Shown: piece by piece, positions 35,296 through 43,599 of the stretch
How positions within the stretch are numbered: position 1 is the first letter of the stretch
Layout of the letters: each line of letters begins with the position of its first letter
Source: Alphaproteobacteria bacterium
GTDB taxonomy: Bacteria; Pseudomonadota; Alphaproteobacteria; Micavibrionales; Micavibrionaceae
DNA: 49,039 bases
Reading direction: 5' to 3'
Assembly: GCA_023140215.1 (NCBI GenBank)
Contig: JAGLMC010000035.1
Coordinates: 1-49,039 of the forward strand
Program-made: the position numbers and the translations under genes
Notes under the pieces: generated by a model
Database searches by the model: none
Seen by the model: only the letters and a program-made list of their open reading frames with translations
Told to the model about the DNA's origin: nothing

Positions 35296-37512
35296 TTATG
35301 AGAGCTTTTTCTCAACAAAACTATCCATAACGCGCTTATGGCCAGAATGCTCAAAATTTATATCAAGCTTATGTCCATCAATGTTAGTAATAACACCATA
35401 ACCGAATTTATCATGAAAAATACGATCGCCACGTGAGAAGATTGTACCTTCACTATTTATAACCTTACGTTCATAAATTTGACATTTTGGTTTTTTCTGA
35501 GGTTTAAAACCGCTTGAATCCCAATGACTGGAACGTCCGGCATTATAAAGTCCGGTATTTGCACTGGATTTTATACATTCTTTCGGTAATTCATCAATAA
35601 AACGGGATGGAACAGCATTAATCCAGCTTCCATACATTCGCCTGTTTGCAACGTAAGATATATATGCTCTTTTTCTAGCTCGCGTAAGCCCAACATAAGC
35701 AAGGCGGCGCTCTTCTTCCAGACCCTTAATACCATTCTCATCCATAGTTCTTTGAGATGGAAAAAGTCCTTCTTCCCATCCAGAAAGAAATACTGCATTA
35801 AATTCAAGCCCCTTAGATCCATGCAGTGTCATAAGAGAAATAAACTCCCCTTCTGAATTATCATGATTCTCAAGCACCAAAGCAACATGCTCTAAAAACT
35901 CAGCTAATGAATCGTAAGACTCCATACCTGATATCAGTTCTTTAAGATTTTCAACCCGACCGGGCGAATCAGGAGCTTTATCACTTTGCCACATTTTCAT
36001 ATAACCTGATTCATCAAGAATAAACGCCGCCAACTCACTGTGTTTCATAGTATCAACTAATGACCTCCAGCGCGCAAAATCATCAATCAGCTTCATAAGC
36101 GTGCCCTTAACCTTAGCTCTAAGCTCATCGGTTTGCGTTAAATCCATAATGGAATCATAAAGATTAATTCCGTGACTTCGTCCATACGCATATAATGTAT
36201 TAATAGTCGCACTGCCAATGCCGCGCTTTGGTAGGTTAATAATGCGCTCTAAAGCCAGATCATCTGCCGGTTGCACTACAAAGCGCAAGTAAGCTAAAGC
36301 ATCACGAATTTCTTTACGTTCATAAAATCGTTGTCCACCAATAACTTTGTAAGAAAGGCCGAGTTTAATAAAACGTTCTTCAAATTCACGGGTTTGAAAA
36401 CCTGCGCGTACAAGAACAGCAATTTCATTTAGTGAATATTGTTTACGTTGAAGCTGTTCAATTTCTTCACCAATCCAACGCGCTTCAGCTTCTCCATCCC
36501 ACAAACCATGCACAGCAATTTTTTCACCATCACCGGCTTCTGACCAAAGCTCCTTACCCAGCCTTTCTGTATTATTTGCAATAATTGCTCCGGCAGCACG
36601 CAAAATTATATTAGTTGAACGATAATTCTGCTCAAGCCGAATAATCTTGGCATCGGGAAAATCTTGCTCAAATTTAAGAATATTACCAACTTCCGCACCT
36701 CGCCAACCATAAATTGATTGGTCATCATCACCAACACAACAAATATTATTTGAACCTTGCGCTAATAATCGCAGCCAGAGATATTGCGCTACGTTTGTAT
36801 CCTGATATTCATCAACCAATATATATTTAAAACGCCGATGATATTCTTCTAAAATTTCTTTATGTTCCGGATTCTTGAATATAGTAATTATATGCAAAAG
36901 CAAATCACCAAAATCACAAGCGTTAATAGAGCGCAATCGTTCTTGATATTGATGATAAAGAAGCTTTAATTTTCCATCCGCAATTTCAGAAACATTCTTA
37001 TAATTCACCTGATCCGGTGTTAAAGCACGATCTTTCCAACGATCAATTATATTAATTAAAACCTTAGGAATCCATTTCTTATGATCTATATTATTTAATT
37101 CCATTAATTGTTTAAGTAAACGAATCTGATCATCAGGATCTAGAATTGTAAAATTACTTGATAAACCGACTAAATCAGCATGATTACGCAACATACGAGC
37201 CGCTAATGAATGGAATGTCCCTAGCCACCATCCATCTACAGGAATGCCCCCAAGAAGATTACTTACACGCTCTTTCATTTCTTGCGCGGCTTTATTCGTA
37301 AATGTTACCGATAAAATTTGAGACGGATAAGCATGACCTGTGTTTAATAAATGAGCAAGGCGCGCTGTCAAAACTCTTGTTTTGCCTGTTCCTGCACCGG
37401 CTAATACCAAAACAGAACCTTCTAACGTCTCAACAGCATTACGCTGTTCACTATTTAAAGTTTCCATATAAGAGGCGGGCTCTGATTGAGTAAATGTTAC
37501 AACATCCTGCAT
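35296..37512 (-). CDS. UvrD/PcrA-type superfamily 1 DNA helicase
   Basis: A 3'-5' DNA helicase acting in nucleotide excision and mismatch repair. It has 738 residues with all SF1A motifs: VLAGAGTGKTRVL (I), SVTFTNKAAQEMKERV (Ia), VDEYQDTNVAQYLWL (II), GDDDQSIYGWRGAEVGNIL (III), LEQNYRST (IV), LMTLHGSKGLEFNAVFLSGW (V) and EEERRLAYVGLTRARK (VI). The C-terminal 60 residues (GDRIFHDKFGYGVITNIDGH) form the Tudor-like domain that binds RNA polymerase in UvrD/PcrA. UvrD and PcrA cannot be told apart from sequence alone, so no symbol is given. Confidence 0.93.
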   Translation of the reverse strand: MQDVVTFTQSEPASYMETLNSEQRNAVETLEGSVLVLAGAGTGKTRVLTARLAHLLNTGHAYPSQILSVTFTNKAAQEMKERVSNLLGGIPVDGWWLGTFHSLAARMLRNHADLVGLSSNFTILDPDDQIRLLKQLMELNNIDHKKWIPKVLINIIDRWKDRALTPDQVNYKNVSEIADGKLKLLYHQYQERLRSINACDFGDLLLHIITIFKNPEHKEILEEYHRRFKYILVDEYQDTNVAQYLWLRLLAQGSNNICCVGDDDQSIYGWRGAEVGNILKFEQDFPDAKIIRLEQNYRSTNIILRAAGAIIANNTERLGKELWSEAGDGEKIAVHGLWDGEAEARWIGEEIEQLQRKQYSLNEIAVLVRAGFQTREFEERFIKLGLSYKVIGGQRFYERKEIRDALAYLRFVVQPADDLALERIINLPKRGIGSATINTLYAYGRSHGINLYDSIMDLTQTDELRAKVKGTLMKLIDDFARWRSLVDTMKHSELAAFILDESGYMKMWQSDKAPDSPGRVENLKELISGMESYDSLAEFLEHVALVLENHDNSEGEFISLMTLHGSKGLEFNAVFLSGWEEGLFPSQRTMDENGIKGLEEERRLAYVGLTRARKRAYISYVANRRMYGSWINAVPSRFIDELPKECIKSSANTGLYNAGRSSHWDSSGFKPQKKPKCQIYERKVINSEGTIFSRGDRIFHDKFGYGVITNIDGHKLDINFEHSGHKRVMDSFVEKKLS

Positions 37513-37566
37513 AAGTTAATACATAAATTGTTTTTCAAATAAAACCAAGAGCATAAATATTGAAAA

Positions 37567-38625
37567 TCAAACGCTATCTTTTTGTTGTTTTTCTTCAGGA
37601 GCAGGAGCTGCTGTAATTTGATTACGACCGTTATGTTTCGCAGTATAAAGGGCAATATCCGCACGCTCTATCAAGGACTCGACATCTTCTTCAGGGAAAT
37701 ATTCTGCAACACCGCCGGAAAGTGTAATACGTCCAAGTTTCTCACCGGAACTACGATTAACAACATCTTTATTTTCTACAGTTATTCTTAAAGAATTACC
37801 TACTTTAAGACCTCCTTGCAAATTAGTTTGCGGGAGAATAATTGCAAATTCTTCTCCACCATAACGCGCAGCTATATCACGACCTTTTATGCCTCTAATA
37901 AGAGTTCCGGAAACTAAACGCAAAACCTGATCGCCAACTTGATGCCCATATGTATCATTAAAAAGCTTAAAATTATCAATGTCCATCATAAGAAGAGAAA
38001 AAATTTCTCCACTTTCCTTAAATTCATGCACAATACGTTCAATCTCTGAATCAAAAGCTTTACGATTCGCAAGATTGGTTAATCCATCTGTACGAGCTTC
38101 CTTACGTGCCGTATCCAGATCATGCTGCATTTCCTGTATAGCCAAAGAAGACTGTGATAAACTTTTTTCAAGAACTTTATTTTGCTTTATCATTTTTTTG
38201 GTGTCACCCATAATCTCTTGCAAAACAACTTCTAGTTCTTCTTTATCTACGTTGGAACTTAATTTGTTAGTAGCATCAGAAAGTGTTGTATTATATTTAA
38301 AGGCAGATTCATTAACATCCTTAACCACACTGTTAACATCTTTAATAGTGGATTGAATTTTATTACCGGCTTCAAGAACCTGTTCACTTTCCTTACCAAA
38401 ACTAAGGAAACGTTTATACAATTCTTGACAGCGTTCATTGTTAATATCCTGACCACTTGACTCAAGAATTTCAATTGCACGCTTGATTTCAGGATTTAAA
38501 TCTGCATAAAAAACATACCATAACTCATAATTCTCAGGAGTTGGAACAACCCCCTCATTACGAATACGCTCTAAAGCTTTATTTGCAAACTCATTTGCTT
38601 TTTCAATTGAATGTGAATAATGCAT
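37567..38625 (-). CDS. Diguanylate cyclase (GGDEF), cytoplasmic
   Basis: Makes cyclic di-GMP from two GTP. It has 352 residues. Residues 1-70 form an alpha-helical N-terminal module (FANKALERIRNEGVVPTPEN, YELWYVFYADLNPEIKRAI), followed by a coiled coil (about 90-170) that would dimerise it, and a GGDEF domain from about 180 (DGLTNLANRKAFDSEIERI, LMMDIDNFKLFNDTYGHQVG, ARYGGEEFAIILPQ). GGEEF is intact, so it is probably active. The inhibitory I-site position holds KGRD rather than RxxD, so product inhibition may be weak. AAGG precedes the ATG. No membrane segment is seen. It lies across tRNA-Leu from a divergent receiver protein with a degenerate GGDEF. Confidence 0.9.
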   Translation of the reverse strand: MHYSHSIEKANEFANKALERIRNEGVVPTPENYELWYVFYADLNPEIKRAIEILESSGQDINNERCQELYKRFLSFGKESEQVLEAGNKIQSTIKDVNSVVKDVNESAFKYNTTLSDATNKLSSNVDKEELEVVLQEIMGDTKKMIKQNKVLEKSLSQSSLAIQEMQHDLDTARKEARTDGLTNLANRKAFDSEIERIVHEFKESGEIFSLLMMDIDNFKLFNDTYGHQVGDQVLRLVSGTLIRGIKGRDIAARYGGEEFAIILPQTNLQGGLKVGNSLRITVENKDVVNRSSGEKLGRITLSGGVAEYFPEEDVESLIERADIALYTAKHNGRNQITAAPAPEEKQQKDSV

Positions 38626-38774
38626 AATTACCTTAATAAATGATTGGAAAAGTCTACCATTCCATAGGAATTCAGCAAGGAATAAATATTACTTTTATTA
38701 TATTTCGTGTCATTATCAGAATAATTACATTTAATTGTGTAAAGATATAGCTCCAAAATTTAACTCAAAAAAGA

Positions 38775-38862
38775 TGGTGCCCAGAAAAGGACTTGAACCT
38801 TCACTCTCCGAAAAGAACTACGACCTGAACGTAGCGCGTCTACCAATTCCGCCATCTGGGCA
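38775..38862 (-). tRNA. tRNA-Leu (anticodon CAG)
   Basis: The minus strand reads TGCCCAGATGGCGGAATTGG at its 5' end. It folds into a 7-bp acceptor (TGCCCAG/CTGGGCA), a D arm, the anticodon stem CTACG/CGTAG with loop TTCAGGT (anticodon CAG), a long variable arm typical of tRNA-Leu, and a T arm with GGTTCAAGTCC. CCA is encoded (38777-38775). The total is 88 nt. Confidence 0.95.
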
Positions 38863-39068
38863 ATGTAATAATATTTCCTAAATAAACAAATACGCAATAT
38901 AGCCTATACGATATAACAATAAGGAAACCGGTTAGCTTAGTCCATATAGAATGTTAAACATAAACCTTTAAAATTAATGCTTTCAATTTATGTATTTTTT
39001 AACGATCATGGTACAGGATATAAAAACACACACATTACCATAAGAAAATATGGAAAAGAGGCTGGAAA

Positions 39069-39890
39069 ATGAAAATTTTAATCATAGATCAAGACGAATT
39101 AACAGCACAGTTAATCAGATCAAAACTAGAGCCGCTAGGCCACCAAATAATTTCTGAAACTGTTAAAAATAAAGCTGTCCAGAAATTTGAATCTGAACAA
39201 TTCGACATAACATTCATTGATCCATTACCGCTGGCCAGTGCGCGTCCAATTATTTTAAATATCCGCCGTATAACAAACAGCTATCCATATATTGTATTAC
39301 TTTCCAGCGAAGCCACTCGCGAAGAAGCTATAAAATCCGGAACAAATGCTTTGCTGCCTAAGCCACTCTCCGCCGAAGCGCTCGATCAAACTATGGAAGA
39401 TGCTGATCGTTTAACGCAACTTATAACTCGTATCGGAGATGATTCCGAAGATTTTCCAAGTGCCGGTGGAGTTATATCCAAATCAGCTTTTAACCAGCTT
39501 TTCCTATCAGGTATTGATCGTGCTGATCGATACGGAGAGAGTACATTTATTCTATTCATTTCTATTAGTAATTATCAGGAAATCTTGGAAATGGATGGGC
39601 CATATGCAGCGGATTATGCCGTAGCCAAACTTTCCCAATATCTTGTTTTATTACGTAGACAGAGTGATATTATAGGTCAAACTGCTAAAAACGAATATTC
39701 ATTGCTTTTACAAAGACCGGTTTATGAAACAGAGCCAATAGAGGCTGCAAAACGCTTTGTAGAATCTTTGGAAAAATGCGAAGAAATCATATCAAGCGGT
39801 TCTTCTCCCGTAGAAATATCTGTATGTCTGGTAGATCTTCCTGTCGGTACAGCACTTTATAAAAGTATTATCACGCCGAGCAGTGAATAA
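39069..39890 (+). CDS. Receiver domain fused to a degenerate GGDEF domain
   Basis: A 273-residue response regulator. Residues 1-118 form a receiver with the acidic pair at D7/D9, the probable phospho-acceptor D51 (FIDP), S79/S80 and K98 (LPKPL), so it looks competent for phosphorylation. Residues about 135-260 have the fold pattern of a GGDEF domain (ISKSAFNQLFLSGIDRADRY, then SDIIGQTAKNEYSLLLQ), but the catalytic GGDEF is AKNEY, so it should not make cyclic di-GMP. It may bind GTP or c-di-GMP or act as a partner to the diguanylate cyclase encoded divergently at 37.6-38.6 kb. GAGG precedes the start. It is followed after 29 nt by two membrane protein genes on the same strand. Confidence 0.75.
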   Translation: MKILIIDQDELTAQLIRSKLEPLGHQIISETVKNKAVQKFESEQFDITFIDPLPLASARPIILNIRRITNSYPYIVLLSSEATREEAIKSGTNALLPKPLSAEALDQTMEDADRLTQLITRIGDDSEDFPSAGGVISKSAFNQLFLSGIDRADRYGESTFILFISISNYQEILEMDGPYAADYAVAKLSQYLVLLRRQSDIIGQTAKNEYSLLLQRPVYETEPIEAAKRFVESLEKCEEIISSGSSPVEISVCLVDLPVGTALYKSIITPSSE

Positions 39891-39919
39891 TTAATATAAT
39901 AAAGTAAACACTGAAATAT

Positions 39920-40324
39920 ATGAACATGCAATTAACCAAAGAGAAAAAAGGAATGCAGACCTTTATTCTCATGTCGGTTATATCTCTTATTTCAATTTTA
40001 CTAGGAATTTTTTTAATTATTACGCCAAACCATAATATAAAAGCACACAAACTAGCGGATACGGGAACTATATATTTAATAGAGGCAAACAGATCAAAAA
40101 AAAATAAAAACCTCCTGCAACAAGCATACACCGCGCATCTACAGGCAATATGTCTTTCGCCCTATGATGCTGATTTATGGATGCGCTTTATTTACTCTGC
40201 TAACGCAAACAAAAAATATGAAAAGGCAAAACAAGCCTTAAATATTGCTCAAACACTTTCTCCACCAACAAATAACACCGCATATAAACAACAATTAAAT
40301 AAAACTCAAATTCCTTATGAATAA
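39920..40324 (+). CDS. Hypothetical membrane-anchored protein with TPR-like segment
   Basis: Not recognised. It has 134 residues: a basic N-terminus, one membrane helix at about 14-35 (LMSVISLISILLGIFLIITP), and a periplasmic or cytoplasmic alpha-helical part. Within that, LLQQAYTAHLQAICLSPYDA followed by DLWMRFIYSANANKKYEKAK resembles tetratricopeptide helices. It overlaps the next gene by 8 nt, so the two are probably translated together. No clear Shine-Dalgarno is seen at the first ATG; a second ATG is two codons on. Confidence 0.55.
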   Translation: MNMQLTKEKKGMQTFILMSVISLISILLGIFLIITPNHNIKAHKLADTGTIYLIEANRSKKNKNLLQQAYTAHLQAICLSPYDADLWMRFIYSANANKKYEKAKQALNIAQTLSPPTNNTAYKQQLNKTQIPYE

Positions 40325-41162
40325 GGAAAAAACTACAATCTACATACCATATATATTGCTTACTGGAATGTACGTATTAAGCATTGTTTTAAGTTTGTTT
40401 GCAGGAGAAAACGCTGCGATTCGAGGTGTTCTTTTAATTATTTGGGGATTTTTTGTTCTATTACAAAACGTATGGATGATTGAAATTATTAAAACAAAAG
40501 ATCAAAGCAACTTACCAAAAACTAATTTATTACCACAGATAATATTAAATTCCATGAAGCAACGTCAAAACATTAATAAAGTTCGTTTGGCGATACAAAT
40601 ATTTAATAAACCGGTTTTATTATGGTTTTTCTTTATGGGAATGTACGTTCTATCAACCTTATATAATAATTTATTACCTTCCGTAGATACGCAAACAAAA
40701 ATATTAATTGATGTTTTTCTTGCAAATGAAAACTTGCATGCACATGCAATGTTACAAAAAGCACTTATGAGCATAAGTCATTTGCTTATTATTGGACTTA
40801 TTTTCTTTATAATACCCACATATGCTTATGATCGTAAACACACGAATTTACTGTTTTGCATGACTTTAAGTGCTTTTATAATATCTCAGTGTAAAGCACT
40901 ATTTTTAATATCTATTTTTACGTACAATATACCGGACATAAGTAAAGAGTTTTTTTTATATCTTGCATTTGGAATAACGATAATTATCTTTTTGCGTTTT
41001 CTATTTCAAAATAAAAATAATATTCTATACGCCTCTATCGGACTTTGCACATTGTTCATTATGGGAATTGATTATGTTTTTATACCACGAATAGATACTT
41101 TTGCAATATGGCTATCAGGTTGGTCAATCATTGCTATTACGTGGGGATATATCTCAAGATAA
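40317..41162 (+). CDS. Hypothetical polytopic membrane protein
   Basis: Not recognised. It has 281 residues with about eight hydrophobic segments (for example 10-30, 37-57, 100-120, 157-175, 188-208, 218-235, 240-255 and 260-278). A soluble loop at about 60-95 is Lys/Gln/Asn-rich. No transport or enzyme motif is visible. It begins inside the preceding TPR-like gene (8-nt overlap) and ends that three-gene run (receiver/degenerate GGDEF, TPR-like, membrane). A role in envelope sensing or assembly is possible but not shown by sequence. Confidence 0.55.
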   Translation: MNKEKTTIYIPYILLTGMYVLSIVLSLFAGENAAIRGVLLIIWGFFVLLQNVWMIEIIKTKDQSNLPKTNLLPQIILNSMKQRQNINKVRLAIQIFNKPVLLWFFFMGMYVLSTLYNNLLPSVDTQTKILIDVFLANENLHAHAMLQKALMSISHLLIIGLIFFIIPTYAYDRKHTNLLFCMTLSAFIISQCKALFLISIFTYNIPDISKEFFLYLAFGITIIIFLRFLFQNKNNILYASIGLCTLFIMGIDYVFIPRIDTFAIWLSGWSIIAITWGYISR

Positions 41163-41226
41163 TCCTATAGTTTATGCGATATAAAATGCCATTTACATTC
41201 CACATAAAAATATAGGAAGAAATTCC

Positions 41227-41255
41227 TTGACATTTAATTAAATTTATATAACAAT
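41227..41255 (+). promoter_or_regulatory. Putative promoter for the small gene at 41.3 kb
   Basis: A consensus -35 TTGACA (41227-41232) with a 17-nt spacer leads to AACAAT (41250-41255), inside TATATAACAAT. Transcription would start near 41262, just before the small hairpin AAGAG-CCAGA-CTCTT and the terminator-like stem at 41293. Confidence 0.45.
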
Positions 41256-41292
41256 ACAAATCTGAAGAGCCAGACTCTTGTCTAAATTTTAT

Positions 41293-41322
41293 CCGCCTTG
41301 CTGTTAGCTGGGCGGTTTTTTA
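41293..41322 (+). terminator. Intrinsic-terminator-like hairpin in the leader of the gene at 41340
   Basis: The stem CCGCC (41293-41297) pairs with GGCGG (41311-41315), extended inside by GCT/AGC across a 2x2 mismatch. It is followed at once by TTTTTTAT. This is a textbook intrinsic terminator, but it ends only about 18 nt before the ATG at 41340 and sits just before its Shine-Dalgarno (AAGGAGA). It would either end transcription from upstream or act as an attenuator for the small gene. Confidence 0.65.
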
Positions 41323-41339
41323 TTTCAAGGAGACAAATT

Positions 41340-41675
41340 ATGCCTACATTTTTACCACAAGATTCAAATGACAATCCTATTCCCGCACTACGACTAAAAA
41401 ACAATGGTGCGCACAAAATTACTTCCGGCAGTACATCTGCTCGAAACACAACAGCTTTTAATGCAGATACGCGCATTATCAGTTTATATACAACTTCTCC
41501 AGTCTATATTGCATTCGGAGATTCAAACGTAACAGTAACAAGTTCAGGACATTATTTTCCGTCAGGTATATATTATGACATCTCCATAGGGGGTGATAAA
41601 ATAGCACATAATACACATATAGCAGTACTGGCAGTTGATAATACCGGAGATATGTACGTGTCAGAAAAAGAATAA
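41340..41675 (+). CDS. Hypothetical small beta-rich protein
   Basis: Not recognised. It has 111 residues from the ATG at 41340, which has AAGGAGA 6 nt upstream; the frame could extend to 41298, but that would run through the terminator-like stem. It is hydrophilic, rich in Ser, Thr, Asn and Gly, with alternating short hydrophobic strands (TRIISLYTTSPVYIAFGDSN, IAVLAVDNTGDMYVSEKE). There is no signal peptide, Cys or membrane helix. The composition recalls small phage structural or decoration proteins, but no phage genes are nearby, so this is only a resemblance. Confidence 0.55.
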   Translation: MPTFLPQDSNDNPIPALRLKNNGAHKITSGSTSARNTTAFNADTRIISLYTTSPVYIAFGDSNVTVTSSGHYFPSGIYYDISIGGDKIAHNTHIAVLAVDNTGDMYVSEKE

Positions 41676-41683
41676 AAACCTTA

Positions 41684-41855
41684 TAGTGGGGACATATTTA
41701 TTATAGTGATTTTGAATAAGAATCGTATAGATTCTATTCGAAATTGTACCGTGTGACTGCACAGCGAGCGTAAGCCCGAAGCATGTCCGGCGTTTGAGGA
41801 CTTGGATTAAAAATTGAATATTTTTAATCCAAATTATTATAATGTGCCCCCATTG
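41684..41855. repeat. Hairpin-rich, partly GC-rich intergenic element (MITE-like candidate)
   Basis: The ends are imperfect inverted repeats: TGGGGACATATTTATTATA at 41687-41705 against TTATTATAATGTGCCCCCA at 41834-41852. Inside are a 6-bp hairpin (AGAATC/GATTCT, 41719-41735), a GC-rich stretch (about 41750-41800) unlike the AT-rich surroundings with GTCC/GGAC arms, and a perfect 13-bp hairpin (41802-41814 with 41820-41832, loop TGAAT). No coding potential is seen. It could be a small non-autonomous mobile repeat or a structured RNA end; the last hairpin lacks a U tract. Confidence 0.4.
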
Positions 41856-41935
41856 TTTATTTCTTGAATACATCTCAGTCTAATTCTATTATACTTTTCA
41901 CAATTCATTAATGGAAAGAGCTACTGGGGACGTAT

Positions 41936-42655
41936 ATGCCGAACCATTCTCATGCACCTGAAGAAATAACTGAGCGACTAAAATACGGCCCCAAAGCTCT
42001 ATATTTACGTGAATGGATTTATGGAGGGTTAGACGGTGTTGTCACAACTTTTGCGCTTGTTTCCGGTATCATAGGAGCTGGACTTTCACCAATTATTGTT
42101 TTGGTTTTGGGAATATCATCTCTAGTTGGAGATGGTTTTTCTATGGCTGCCGGAGCTTATAGTAGCACAAAAGCTGAAACTGATAATTATGAGCGATTAC
42201 ATGCCATTGAAATCGAGCATATCAAAAATCATCTGGAAGGAGAAAAAGAGGAAACCCGTCAAATTTTTGCTAAAAAAGGATTACACGGCAAAGATCTGGA
42301 CGACATTATTAAAATTATGATTAAAAATCCAAATCTTTGGATTGAATTTATGTTAACTGAAGAATATGGAGTATCAAAACCGCACTCTTCTTCATTTATG
42401 GCTGCTTTACATACTTTCTTAGCTTTTCTTGTTTGTGGAGCAACGCCTTTGATTCCATATATATTTTTACTACATAGCGCACCTGTTTTGGCATGCCTTC
42501 TTTCTGCCGTAACTTTTTTTGCTATTGGATCTTACAAAAGCAAATGGTCTATTAAAAACTGGAAACGTGAAGGATTAGAAACAATGTTTTTAGGATTAAC
42601 AGCCGCAGGACTGGCTTTCGCTATTGGATATGGCTTACGTGGTTTAATTCCATAA
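41936..42655 (+). CDS. VIT1/CCC1 family metal transporter
   Basis: A 239-residue membrane protein of the vacuolar iron transporter family, which moves Fe(II) or Mn(II), usually by proton exchange. The first helix has the signature YGGLDGVVTTFALVSGIIGA. It is followed by SSLVGDGFSMAAGAYSSTKA, a cytoplasmic Glu-rich helical domain (about 80-140, metal-binding in VIT1), and three more helices ending in LGLTAAGLAFAIGYGL. Bacterial members are poorly characterised and the direction of transport is unknown. It overlaps glk by 1 nt (TAATG) and leads a three-gene run with glk and the deacetylase. Confidence 0.85.
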   Translation: MPNHSHAPEEITERLKYGPKALYLREWIYGGLDGVVTTFALVSGIIGAGLSPIIVLVLGISSLVGDGFSMAAGAYSSTKAETDNYERLHAIEIEHIKNHLEGEKEETRQIFAKKGLHGKDLDDIIKIMIKNPNLWIEFMLTEEYGVSKPHSSSFMAALHTFLAFLVCGATPLIPYIFLLHSAPVLACLLSAVTFFAIGSYKSKWSIKNWKREGLETMFLGLTAAGLAFAIGYGLRGLIP

Positions 42656-43599
42656 TGAAAATACTAGCCGACATTGGAGGAACTTATGCGCGCTTTGCAA
42701 AAAACAATGGGCAAACTATTGAGTCCTATAAAAAATATAAAGTCACTGATTTTAAATCTTTTGAAGCCGCATTAACGACTTACATCAAAGAAAATAATAA
42801 TTCTGATAAAATCCCGATAATGATCGCTACAGCCGCATATCCTGATAATAATGGCATATGGAACTTTATTAATCAGAATAAATGGAAAATTGATTTAACA
42901 TCTCTAACCTCTAAAGGCTGGGCTATTGAGCTGATTCTCAATGATTTCGAAGCAGCCGTCTGGGGATTGTTAACTCTTAAAGAAAAAGACATAAAAATAT
43001 TCAAATCGGGAGAACAAAGAAATAAACTATCCAAATGCTTAATTGGACCGGGAACTGGATTAGGACTTGGTTATCTTATAAATAATCAAGCAGTTAAAAC
43101 ACACGGTGGACATATGCTTGCCACAAACTTAACACAAGAACATTATGATACGATTAAAGCAATTGAACAAATAAAAGACAATAATCAAGAAATTGTTTTT
43201 GAAAACCTGATAAGCGGATCAGGATTAATGAATATTTATAGAGCGCAATGTTTAATTCATGACCGTAAACCAATAATAAACCAACAAGAAATGCTATTGG
43301 AAAATCTTGATAATATAATGGTCAAAAATACCTTACGGCTTTTCCATGAGTTCTTCGGACTATTCGCACACACAGTTATAATTACAGGCCATGCATATGG
43401 TGGTTTATATCTAACAGGTGGTATTTTAGATAAACTTATTGAGCGCAATGTTTTTGATTTTAAACATTTTGAGCAATTTTTTATACTCAAAGGAGCCAAT
43501 TCTGTAATGAATAATCTTAACAAAACTCCAATTATTTACATTAAAGAACCTTATTTGGCACTGCGCGGTTTACTTGCTGCCAATGAACAGAATTTATAA
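42655..43599 (+). CDS. glk: Glucokinase (Glk family)
   Basis: Phosphorylates glucose at C6 with ATP. It has 314 residues, matching bacterial Glk. The phosphate-binding DIGGTYARFAK is at 5-15, the catalytic Asp lies in LILNDFEAAVWGL, then GPGTGLGLGYL (ATP site) and HGGHMLATN. The TGGILDKL segment near 260 is the second adenosine-binding loop. The sequence is divergent but keeps the key residues. Both ends overlap the neighbouring genes by 1 nt (TAATG), indicating a tight operon. Confidence 0.85.
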   Translation: MKILADIGGTYARFAKNNGQTIESYKKYKVTDFKSFEAALTTYIKENNNSDKIPIMIATAAYPDNNGIWNFINQNKWKIDLTSLTSKGWAIELILNDFEAAVWGLLTLKEKDIKIFKSGEQRNKLSKCLIGPGTGLGLGYLINNQAVKTHGGHMLATNLTQEHYDTIKAIEQIKDNNQEIVFENLISGSGLMNIYRAQCLIHDRKPIINQQEMLLENLDNIMVKNTLRLFHEFFGLFAHTVIITGHAYGGLYLTGGILDKLIERNVFDFKHFEQFFILKGANSVMNNLNKTPIIYIKEPYLALRGLLAANEQNL

